Part shown: piece after piece, positions 48,063 through 57,730 of the stretch
Layout of the letters: each line of letters starts with the position of its first letter
Position numbering within the stretch: the first letter of the stretch is position 1
NCBI RefSeq assembly: GCF_964204645.1
Contig: NC_134031.1
Span: 12,316,501 to 12,380,500, forward strand
Origin: Tubulanus polymorphus
Lineage: Eukaryota; Nemertea; Palaeonemertea; Tubulaniformes; Tubulanidae
Length of the DNA stretch: 64,000 bases
Direction: 5' to 3'
Translations under genes and position numbers: made by a program
The notes under the pieces: model-generated
Database searches by the model: none
Told to the model about the DNA's origin: nothing
Seen by the model: only the letters and a program-made list of their open reading frames with translations

Positions 48063-49752
48063 GTCTACCTATGACAATATTTTTTCATTGTATTTGAATT
48101 TATTTAAATTGATGTTTCAGAGAAAGCGAGGTGTTATGTAATTTGCTGTGAGTGTGGAAAACGGAGAGTGGTATCTTGTTCAAGGAAGCTAAAAGCTGAC
48201 GAACAGAAGTTCGTCGAAGATGTCGAAGAGTCACTGGCATACATATGTGGTTCAGCTATCTTCCCGGAAGGTCAACCGCTTCATTCGACAATCATAACCC
48301 GTGAAACATTGACATGAAGCCCAATATTATACCTGTATGTATTAACAGAGATACAGATGGGATAAATAATGGGGATTGGTGTAAGAAAACCCTTAAGAGT
48401 TATTCTTATAATTTCATTGCTAAATATCATAAAGAATTTTTGCACCAATATCTCCATTTCTTGTACCTAAGTGCTTTTTGCCCTGGACTTGATATCCCTG
48501 ACCATTTTCTGAAGAGATATACCTGTGAATCATCTGCAAATAAGGTTTTACGCTACAATCAATCTTTTTTAGAAATATTGGCAACAACTCTATGAATTCT
48601 GGACTGTTTAGTATCACACTACCATGTGTGTATCGGTGTATTGCTTGATTTGTATCATTCATTCATATGGTCTCGCAACATTAGATTAATCCCAAATGGC
48701 TGAATGAAATGAAGTTTGATGTTTAAGCCTTTGAAAAGATTCTCAATACTTTCATTTCTTTGCCTCTTTTCAGCTGCAACATACTTTGACATGTTATGTG
48801 TACATTGTGGCGATGAGGACTGTGTGGAAGATGATGAAAGGTGGAAAGAGGCGGAAGCCTTATATAAGACTGTTCGTCCAATCTGCATTACGTGCCTTGA
48901 TGCTGGACTGTGCGTGGTTAGGAGGGGCAAAAAATAAGGAAATCAATAAGATTGTGTTCTGTTCTGAAATAAAGAAATATGTGATTTAACAATTTTATAT
49001 TTTTTCTTTTACACCTCCAGCATATCCCATAATAGCAGGCAATAAATGGGAAAATTTATAAAAATTATTTTTATTTTTTGCTCCTTTTTCTTCCCTTCAC
49101 CCTTCCAGATTATGCGATGAAACTCCTGTTTGAAATGAAAAAAATAAAATAAATTTTTTTTCCCTTCACCCTTCCACTTTTTTACAAGGTCTTTTGGAAA
49201 ATGTTTTTTTATTTTTTATTTTTTTCCCTCCACCTTCCATTTTTTGAGTGATAAAATCCGTGCTGCAAGCAATTAAAAAAAATAAACATTGCTGAAATGT
49301 AAGTTAACGTTATGGAGTTAAATACAATATCATAAAACTGCAGTGATTCACTTAAATATGATATCGAAAGTATATACTCGAATAGTTCCTTTACTTTCAC
49401 GTATGGAAGGTAAGCGTCACTCTTAACCTCGTTTTCGATCGCAACCGACATAAGCTCATCTGCGACTTGACGGAACTGAGCGCAGGGGCTCCAGCCAATA
49501 AGAGACCACATATACAAAGTACAAATTATGACCGCTAGTTAGCGTCATTCGTAATTAGTCATAAACTTTCAAATTCGAGTAGTTCAAAACGTAAACGAAA
49601 CCTTCAGCACGGCAGATGACTGGACCGAAGATCTAGAAACGAAATTGGTAGAATTACGGTGTGAATGGCCATCTTTATTTAATGTCGCTAGCACATTGTA
49701 TTTAAAACAGAATCAGAAAGATAAAGATCTTAAAGAAATAAATTTTCTAATA

Positions 49753-49914
49753 GGAGTCATTTATTTATTACGTACGCATTAGGGGAGAGGGGAGGGGTCA
49801 GTGCAATTCTGTACTGTAATGGTTAATGTATATGAAAAATGGCCGATTTTGCATACGGAGGGGGAGGGGGGTTGAAAAATTTAAAATAAATGCATACGTA
49901 ATAAATGAATGATC
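49753..49914. mobile_element. Short TIR element (ATTTATTACGTACGCA type)
   Basis: GGAGTCATTTATTTATTACG + TACGCATT (49753-49780) is mirrored by AATGCATACGTAATAAATGA + ATGATCC (49889-49914). The interior is G-rich at both sides. Non-autonomous; no transposase. Confidence 0.75.
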
Positions 49915-49929
49915 CCATAGAAATATATT

Positions 49930-52350
49930 TCCCAATAATTCTAAATAATTCAAATTTATTCTCAAGATGCTTATCACCTGACAATTTGAGATGTTCCTGT
50001 TGCGAGTAATCGTAACCGACATAAGCAGGGAAGCAACTGAGAGGATCTTGTATCCCGAGAGTCGGCCTCAGTTGCTGCGAATCGGAGTGCAGTCTAAAAA
50101 TAAGCTGGGCTGCGATCGCGGTTGTTCTCAGTTGCGTCAGTAGGAGTCGGTAGGCGTCGCATTGCTTGCCGACATGAGCTAGCCTTAAGGGAGAGAACTG
50201 TGGCACACGCCGAGACAGATGCCCAGAAGGCTGAGAAAACGACCGAAACCATGCTTGAGCTGGCCACCGAGGTGTTATCAGAACTAGCAAGACGACGCTG
50301 GCCCTTGCTGGCCGAGGACTGCTGTCAGTTCTTTGGCTGGGATTACAAATACAATAGGATTCGATCCCAGAGGAATGAAAAGCGCCTATCTTCCATGCCA
50401 TCTGGCCGGAATGGGGACACAGACACCGGGAAATCATTGTTAAGCCTGGCTGCGAACAGATCTAATAATTGGTCGCCCCCGGGGAACCCACTCAGACTGA
50501 CATGTCCGGGTGAAGAGACAATTCCTTAGAGATGGTTGATGCTTGACGGGTGACCATGACATCCTACATGCCTGCAGGGTTAACTGCAGAAAGATGAATT
50601 CCTTGGCACCAGGCGAGAATATCTGCTGTGAGCTCTGAGAGAATAACCGACACAGTGCCTCCTTGACTCTGAGGATAGGACCACTGTCTGGAGGTCGGGG
50701 GCTAACCACACGTGTCTGTCTATCAGCCTCCCGTAAGGAACCCCAGGGCGTTCGGAAGGCTAACAGTTCTAAATGATTTAGAAGCCCATCCTGGCATGAC
50801 CATCACCCTTGAGGTTGCGTAAGAACGTCCACCCACCTTGATCCAGGACCGATCCAGAGAAGGGAGCAGATATAAAACATCTCAATTCCATGTTGATCAA
50901 TGACAGCCGGCCTTTGGAAATCTCTAAAATGGCCTGCTGTGAAGGTGCATCAGTGGGATTATCAAGGACGGCGACTCTAGGCCAGTACTCCGCCCAACGA
51001 GTGGTGCCCGACAGCCTGGTAGCACTTCTCGGAACTTAAATACTCTAGCTCGGGCGGGGTACCCCTGAACCTGGAAAATTCGAACACCATGCCCAGATCA
51101 TGGCAATCGATGCCACCCAAAAGGCCAAGAGTGGAGAGTCTGCACAACCTCCTAGCAAATCCTGTTGCGGGAGAGGTGTGCCTCATGATGCTGTTGGTCC
51201 CATGCCAGGAGGTCGTCTCACAACGGAAGACTACTAGCGAACTGGAGAGGAAAGCCTTAACTCTCATGGCCACTTCTGTGGGCTTCAAGTTTGCACCATA
51301 CGAAAGGGCTTGGGTGAGAGGATTTGCCTCTACCATTACAGCGCAGTCTTACGAAGTCTGCGCAAACTAGCTTTCTAGAATAGTGAACCCTTTAATGTTC
51401 TGATATTCTGCTACCATTGGGGCGCACCGACCAGAAAAGAAGATAAAGTGAACCAGCAGGACCCTGAACAATGAATTCTGAATCACCTCCGGGAGTTTAG
51501 AGCCAAATTCATCAATCCAGACGGTCTTGCCGCCAATATCATATTAGCGTGAGCCTTGCCGAAGAGAAGAATAACATGAGGCTGACCTCTCCAGGGACTG
51601 GATTGCGACCCTTGTCCGCTGGAACATTGGAAATGTCGGACGAGTCAGACATTTCCTATGTAGGAGAGACTGAACCTCAGTTCTGCAATGAGTGATAACA
51701 AAGTCATATCCTGGACATTATCAATCCTAGTAATGTTTCGGGAAAGAGTTACGGTTAACAGTCTTGCCCCCCAAGAAGCCCAGAACCAGGAGGCGTTCCC
51801 AGCCCCACCAGAGTTAGTCAATACGAGACCACTGGATGCCACAGGAGAAGACTCGCGAAGGGAGTGAGAGAGCTCTGCGTAGAACGCAAATGAAGCCATG
51901 TACTCCGTCCGATCCGTGAACTGAGTGTGGTGGCACTGTGCTTCTGGAAAAACCTCTGATATGAAGGAACAATTAGCCTATTCACTGGCGCAAACTGTCA
52001 AGTAAAGTGGTGACTGAACCGGAATGAATTGGCAGTCGGTCAACCACTACCAGTGTAAGGATAGTCATTACCCCTGGTGGTGGAATCCGAGGCAATGACT
52101 CCCTGGAACCGAATGAATGATGGGCCCCAACTCCAAGGAAAATTGTCTAGATCTTGGAGTCATGAACCGTGATGGCTGGTCTGGCAGAGCAACTCGAAAC
52201 GACCGCACCGAAACCCCGAGGCCCAATGTGTCGGGGCTGATCACTGGGTTGCGGTGAAAAAATGGACGGGTCACTCATCTTCTGACTGAACCTGTGCTGG
52301 TCAGACTGAGACCTGGGTGGCACTTGTTCGACGCTCTTCACGACAGCTGA
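49930..52350 (-). pseudogene. DIRS-like retroelement: reverse transcriptase and RNase H relic
   Basis: GC-richer than its flanks. On the minus strand, frame fragments run in DIRS order. DDLLAWDQQHHEAHL (51217-51173) looks like the catalytic YLDD box of a DIRS-type reverse transcriptase, and QTLHSLGLLGG-like phrases (about 51140) fit the thumb. IKGRLSLINMELRCF-like sequence near 50900 and SEWVPRGRP (about 50490) fit the RNase H region. LLVLITPRWPAQAWFRSF (about 50300-50240) matches the WPAQPWF phrase that follows RNase H in this class. Stops and frame changes are frequent. Upstream, 51.4-52.3 kb presumably holds the fingers and gag, but I cannot match it motif by motif. With the recombinase at 40.8-41.5 kb it would make one element. 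Confidence 0.6.
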
Positions 52351-53867
52351 CTCCAGCTATACCACACACTCATTGGCAAAGTCAATCTCATATCTATGTA
52401 ATGACTTGTTGACAGCATTTCCATTTGGGAGCCTAAAAGTCCAGTTCAAAGTATCATTATGCAATCTGGTGAGTGTCGGTACCCTATTGCACAACGAAAG
52501 TTTACAGTGAAAAGGACAAGTTTGGATAAACAGCATTTTTGTGAACATATCATTTTCGGGAAGGTCTCCAAATCCATTATTAAGACTTCAGTGACATACG
52601 AAAAAGTTTTCATAATGGCTTCGGAGACCGTAATTTATACAAATGAATTGAAAAAAATGAAATGTGATTGAAAAAGTTTTGGACACACATACCACAGATG
52701 GAGGGTATGACACTATGTACATCCGTCCAGGATGTACATAAAATTTATGAAGCAAAGGTTTAAGCCTTTTCTACCCCATACAGTTCATCTTGGATCTGCC
52801 ACTGCCAATAAATATGGGAATACCATGTTATTCGACTATTCATTCTATTCAACTTAACATTCGCTAAAAGCGATGATGTTGCTTCTTTAGAAAAACCACA
52901 TACCACAAATGTTTATATAGTTATTACTTACCAGAATAATATGGGATATTGAAAATAAAAACAAGAGACCTTTTGCATACTTGAAATCCATGTCTTTTAA
53001 ACCATTCTCATACTCCTGAAAAAGTTATCAATATAGGTAAGAGTAGGAGAGGCAGAGAGTACATGTATTCAGCCCATAAAACTACACATTGGTAATGTGG
53101 TATTCTAGTAAATAACAACCAAAATCACATGAATCACCTTGCTACAAGTCGTAAAAGCGTGAAGGTCACACTAATCCTAACAATATTCAGTTCAAACAAC
53201 CATTAATAAAGGACCAAAGGTCCAGTGGCTCACCAAACTGGTGTGAAGTAAAAAATCTGTCACGTAGGCTACCAGTATGCAAAAATTCATTTCATTGAAA
53301 ATTAAACAAGAAAGAAATATATTAAAAAGGACTCAATATTGGTCAGTGTGAACCTTTAATGATAATTGACTTTTAATGAGAGTGAAATCTTCAAAAAAAT
53401 TGTTTATGGGAATTTTTGTCTCAACGAAAGGTTCATGATTTTAATACATCCCTAGAATGACATGAATCAGGTAAAACTATGAGTGATCCGTTAAAATATG
53501 GTACAAACTTGGTGAGGGCCTGGGATTCATCAGAGGTTTTTCATTATCATACAGACTAATCAGGACAGAAGTACCCAAGTTCTTCAAATTTGAGGCCAGT
53601 GCCAGTTCCTGACCAAATAAAGTTCATCAACTGACATGGTCTTTAATAATTTCACGATAAGATTGCTTTAAGTGGGCATGAAAGCTTACATCTTCATTTA
53701 GACAAATCATTTTTAAGCGCAATATACACTGTGGCGCGCATTATCTATAACTGAAACATACACGTAGTAAACACAAGAGTGTAAGGTGATACCTCCTATG
53801 TGACTGGTACAGGACTGTTTTCAACCCAAGCACTCATCACTGTGCTGCAATTAACAAACTAATACTA
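52351..53867. other. No gene recognised
   Basis: AT-rich. A phrase GGACCAAAGGTCCAGTGGCTCA near 53212 begins with a small palindrome like the other hairpin-start repeats. Confidence 0.5.
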
Positions 53868-55096
53868 AACTAGGGGTCCAGGGACACCATGCCCACTTGG
53901 GAAGTGGTTTCAAATGCTCAACAATCTAACAATTTCAATATTCAACGCCCTCTGGTGACCATATACAAAAACCAATGACCTTGAAACTCAATACAAATAC
54001 TCATAAAACATGTCAGCAGCTACGATTTTGTAATTGATTGTGATAACAAAAAATGCCTCGTTACTAATTTAATATGGAAATACTAAGTTAATCTACTATT
54101 CAACGCCCCCTGGTGACCATATTCAAAACCCAATAACCTTGTAACTCACCATATTCATAGAACATGTCATGAACTACAACTTTGCAATTGATCATGGTAA
54201 CAAAATATGCCTAGGTACCAATATAATAAGGAAATACCAGGTTATTCTACTATTCAACGCCCCCTGGTGACCATATAGAATAACTAATTTCCTTAAAACT
54301 CACCACAATCATAGATGACGTCATGAGCTACAACTTTGCAATTGATTGCGGTAACAAAATATGTATTGGTAGAAATATAATATAGAAATACTAAGATATT
54401 GTATTATTCAACGCCCCCTGGTGGCCATATACAAAAAACAATGAACTTGAAACTCGCCCCAATCATAGAACACGTTATACGCCACAACTTTCTAATTCAT
54501 TGTTGTAACAAAATATGCTTAGGTAACAATAGAATGTCGAAAAACTTTTTCCCACCTACGAATGAGTACTAATGACACCAAGATGGCCGCCAATTGCGTC
54601 ATAATTGGTGGATCAACAATACCTATCTCAGGTATAAAACATCCCTTTACAAAGAATACCCATCACAAATTGCAATGAGAAATGGCAAACCAGTAGGAAG
54701 CTACAGGACCTAGAATTCTGGCCAAAATTGACATTTTTGGGCACTAAAAAGGTCATAGGACGGCCATCTTGAGTCAGATGGACCCAATTTCTATTATGCT
54801 GATGGGCCCTTGGTAGATTCAAATATATTCGAAAGATCAAGGTAATTGATCATATCGTCTTCAAAATTTTGGCGAACAACAATGGCTGCCAGTCGGCCAT
54901 CTTGATTCTGATAGGGCCAGTTTTTGGGCTGAAGATGTGTCTAGGGTAGATACATGTATAAACCAAATATCAAGACATTACCTTGAAGCGTCTTCAAAAC
55001 TTCCCAAAATAACTGGATTCCGTCTACAAACGGACGGACGGACGGACGAAAAGTGAACGCAATAGGCCGCTGGGACTAAAGTCCCAAGTGGGCTAA
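53868..55096. repeat. 153-bp tandem-repeat element, copy B (uninterrupted)
   Basis: Same order as copy A: ACTAGGGGTCCAGGGACACC start; four CGCCC[CT]CTGGTGACCAT units at about 53946, 54104, 54257 and 54410 (spacing 153-154); GGCTGCCAGTCGG and GGATTCCGTCTAC tail; end GGGACTAAAGTCCCAAGTGGG. No coding capacity; probably a satellite-bearing non-autonomous transposon. Confidence 0.85.
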
Positions 55097-55119
55097 AAAC
55101 CAGGCTCCAAATGGATCGC

Positions 55120-55461
55120 TAAATTTTGAGTTTCATTAGCTAGGAGACTGCTATCATATGAAGACTTCATGTGCACATACAAGGGATAGAGGGAGGGAGG
55201 GAGGGAGGGAGGGAGGGAGGGAGGGAGGGAGGGAGGGAGGGAGGGAGGGAGGGAGGGAGGGAGGGAGGGAGGGAGGGAGGGAGGGAGGGAGGGAGGGAGG
55301 GAGGGAGGGAGGGAGGGAGGGAGGGAGGGAGGGAGGGAGGGAGGGAGGGAGGGAGGGAGGGAGAGTCCACGGCCCCATGGGATAAAGTTTCTTACCTGTA
55401 AATTTTGAGTTTCATTAGCTAGGAGACTGCTATCATATGAAGACTTCATGTGCACATACAA
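55120..55461. repeat. 63-bp direct repeats flanking a (GGGA)n microsatellite
   Basis: TAAATTTTGAGTTTCATTAG onward is identical at 55120-55182 and 55399-55461. Between them, 55188-55363 is about 44 uninterrupted GGGA units. Long open frames here (Pro-Ser or Gly-Arg-Glu repeats) are artefacts of the microsatellite. Confidence 0.95.
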
Positions 55462-57225
55462 TACCTTAAGGTGTTTGTCATAATAATATTCAAAATATAC
55501 CTGCAAACAGAAACAAAAAACGGTTTAAGCTCAGTTAGAACCCACAGGGCTTGTTCATTGGCTTGTAGGGTGAAGTTTACAACGTCTCAGCTGCCCCTGG
55601 GTGAACTTTCTTAGTTTTAACACTTGTAGAAGCCATGTAATATAGTGAAAATAAAGATAAACCAGTACTGCGGTACAAACCCGAGAATCTGTTGTTCAGT
55701 CCACATTAGAAATGGCACTCCCCAGAAATAATCTTTATAATTCTAGGTGCTCAGATACATTTTTCCAGCATTTTGGGGCCATAATCAATTAGTTTAAATT
55801 CGGTAATTGTTATGTAGCAGCGATCATTGCTAGTTTGCTTGAGGCACTTTTCTGCCACTTTATTGGCAAGCTCATATGTGCATTAAAACCTCAAATTCCC
55901 TCTTATTCCTACTTTTTGAGATTTACCTTCCAAATGATACTTTAGCATGTAAATGGGGTCCTTGGATCAGCCTTATAGAAAAACAAGAGCCCCAAGGGGC
56001 ACTATGGCCAGCCTGTAAGCTTTTCATAAAATGGCAAATGATGCAAAATATGAATTCTGTAGGTTATATTTATCAAAATACACTCCCAGCTCGAAAGTCA
56101 ATACCTTTAATTTACACAATACATTTGTGTTTTCATAAGTAGCACAGGCAGCGCCTGTACCTGGCAGGAACAAATAGCCCAGATAAATATTTTCCCTTGG
56201 TCTTATTGATAAGAATGCGGAATATAATGGAATTTTCTAAATGAAAGGCTGAATCCAAGAACATGTCTATCGCGCTTTTGAGCCCAAACTTCTACTTTTA
56301 CCTAGAAGCCACTTGAGAACAATAAGCAATTAACGATATCGGCTACTTTTCCAGTAGTATACATTTCAAAACAGTCACTCTGAAATAGTATTCCTTTCAA
56401 TTCGGTTGGTTTTCTTTAGTGGCTGTTTCGAAGAGAAAAGTGACCATTTTGAAACGTCTGGTTTCGATAGTACACACTAGCAGTAGAGGTGACTGTAAAA
56501 CCACCCGCCTTTTTGAGACCATTTTGAGATCGCTTGCCAGATTCCCTGTTATAAATAACCTGTAGCAACATATGCTTCAGATTTGCAGTGATACGTAACA
56601 ATATAAACATACGGAAAACTCTACTCACGCTATAGTTTGGGTATAGTTCTATTTAGAGTGACTCAGTTAAGATCTGAAGATATTGTAGATACTCTTTGAA
56701 TGTGAAATGAAATGAGCGATTCCCAACTCTAACCAATAAAAGTTGAGATTGTAGTTAAATTTGTTTACAAATTGTCAATAGTTTTGTAGTTTTAAGATAA
56801 ATCAAAATTTCCTTCTTTTCATTGCGATATAATTGAACAAAGAATTCAATTTGAACAAATGCAGCTATTTTCAAGCATAGGTCTGCATTTATTTTGATTT
56901 GAATTCTTAGATTAAAAGCGCAATCATAAATTTAGGCTAACCTCTCATTATTTAAATGGTGGTTTATTTTCACCCGGGGCCTGGATGTCTTTGCATCTTA
57001 AATTAAGATGTGCATTTCGGAGTGTTCGAATTTCCCTGAATTCTAATTTCGCGAAATCATTGATTTTTTAAAAACAAAATATGCTATATCCATGTGGATT
57101 TTTAACATTCTAAAGAAATCATCTAAATTGTGCCCATATTTGATCGAACTTAATTGAAGAAACTTTGTATGGTATTCAAGATTTCATTTGGATTACGGTA
57201 ACGGCCTTTGGTGATCGTCCCTGGG
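55462..57225. other. No gene recognised; one ACAAGAG-type repeat at about 55983-56165
   Basis: Non-coding by inspection. ACAAGAGCCCCAAGGGGCAC starts a short repeat matching the one at 7793; it may end at the small hairpin AGGCAGCGCCTGTACCTGGC near 56147. Confidence 0.5.
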
Positions 57226-57437
57226 GTCATGAATGAAGAAATCCCGTAATAGAATTTTAAATGAGATAAAATTTGTTAAAGGTGAAACCGCAACGTTTCG
57301 ACTGTTGACTAACAGCCATCATCAGGTGGAATGGAGACATTCCTAGTGTCTTTTAGTCCTAAGGGCTTTTAGTCAGATGGCTGTCAGTCAACAGCTGAAA
57401 CTTTGTGGTTCAACTATAATAAATTTCATGATACAAA
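57226..57437. mobile_element. Palindromic Penelope-type terminal repeat, right arm split by BEL-2
   Basis: The left arm (AATGAAGAAATCCCGTAATA, AATTTTAAATGAGATAAAAT, GAAACCGCAACGTTTCGACT) is mirrored by 57370-57437 continued, after BEL-2, by 63622-63645 (ATTCTATTGTGGAATTTCTT). A minus-strand hammerhead-like core lies at 57325-57292: CTGATGA, stem GGCTGTT/AACAGTC, GAAAC. A mutated plus-strand counterpart is at 57373-57402. Confidence 0.7.
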
Positions 57438-57681
57438 TGTCGGGAATTGTATATAGGCTTATATTACAGTACTATACTATTATATTACAGGTACCAAATC
57501 AACCAAAACTGTTCAAACTCAAAACCATTCAAATGTCAAAATAATCCTCTCTTTCATAATTGTTGTATATAAGCTCCGAATAAATGTTCCCAGTCAGTCA
57601 GTATACAGTAACCAGGTCTTGTTACGTTGTCTCTTACCAATAACCAGAGGATCACAGTACCATTACAGTCATTCACCAACA
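57438..57681 (+). repeat. 5' LTR of BEL-2
   Basis: TGTCGGGAATTG to ACCAACA. It contains a TATA-like TATATAAG near 57568 and AATAAA near 57579. Confidence 0.96.
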
Positions 57682-57684
57682 TTG

Positions 57685-57700
57685 TGGTCCCTCTCGAGCA
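57685..57700 (+). promoter_or_regulatory. Probable primer-binding site of BEL-2
   Basis: TGGTCCCTCTCGAGCA begins three bases after the LTR and shares TGGTCCCTC with BEL-1. Confidence 0.55.
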
Positions 57701-57730
57701 ATTAGTGGAAACAGGGATTCAGCGATCAAG

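Larger units (their letters stand above)
42045..48937 (+). pseudogene. Eleven-exon DDE-transposase-like gene, decayed
   Basis: Exons by splice sites and phase: 42045-42205, 43350-43502, 43739-43876, 43969-44083, 44397-44543, 44845-45025, 46324-46562, 46836-47072, 47386-47628, 48121-48300, 48774-48937; together about 640 codons. Start MAAFQLICRKGTKELDRRLS; then DNLYNDIIKLLESQQLGWSA; VLHHDFHYCGIIPSVTLDVE; ILLNFTDGGPDHRTTF; ALNLDMFVLIRTAPNGSYLN + PAERVMS; and zinc-binding-like CYVICCECGK and CVHCGDEDC ... CITCLDAG. TDGGPDH and NPAER sit 43 residues apart, like the second Asp and Glu of DDE transposases; the first Asp is not certain. Damage: TGA at 44060 and 46866, an AT where the donor GT after 47072 belongs, a frame break near 47470, TAG at 47601. 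I recall similar unannotated multi-copy invertebrate proteins. Confidence 0.68.
41757..49282 (+). mobile_element. Candidate 7.5-kb DNA transposon with spliced DDE-like transposase gene
   Basis: The left end has TTTTTTTTAAATTGCTTGCA + GCACGAATCC (41757-41786). The right end, read in reverse, has TTTTTTTTAATTGCTTGCAG + CACGGATT (49282-49256). TTAA lies at both edges (41763-41766 and 49273-49276, with one extra A on the left). Inside both ends are A/T runs alternating with CCCTTCACCC-type blocks (41828, 41895, 41953; 49096, 49160, 49225). The gene begins 280 bases inside the left end and stops 345 bases before the right end, as expected for one transposon unit. TTAA would fit Kolobok- or piggyBac-like integration, but the protein does not look like piggyBac. 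Superfamily unassigned. Confidence 0.6.

Noticed and set aside
49823-50022. Separate small minus-strand gene
   Set aside because: It overlaps a TIR element and the end of the DIRS relic; no independent support.
50122-50529. 135-residue plus-strand open frame
   Set aside because: The minus strand of the same stretch carries DIRS-type phrases (WPAQAWF, SEWVPRGRP); the plus frame is a shadow in a GC-richer region.
53946-54540. CRISPR-like array (four regular repeats)
   Set aside because: Units are 153 bp, diverged, without unique spacers, and the genome is eukaryotic; it is a satellite-bearing element.
55093-55506. Long open frames of Pro-Ser or Gly-Arg-Glu repeats on both strands
   Set aside because: They are translations of the GGGA microsatellite in all frames.
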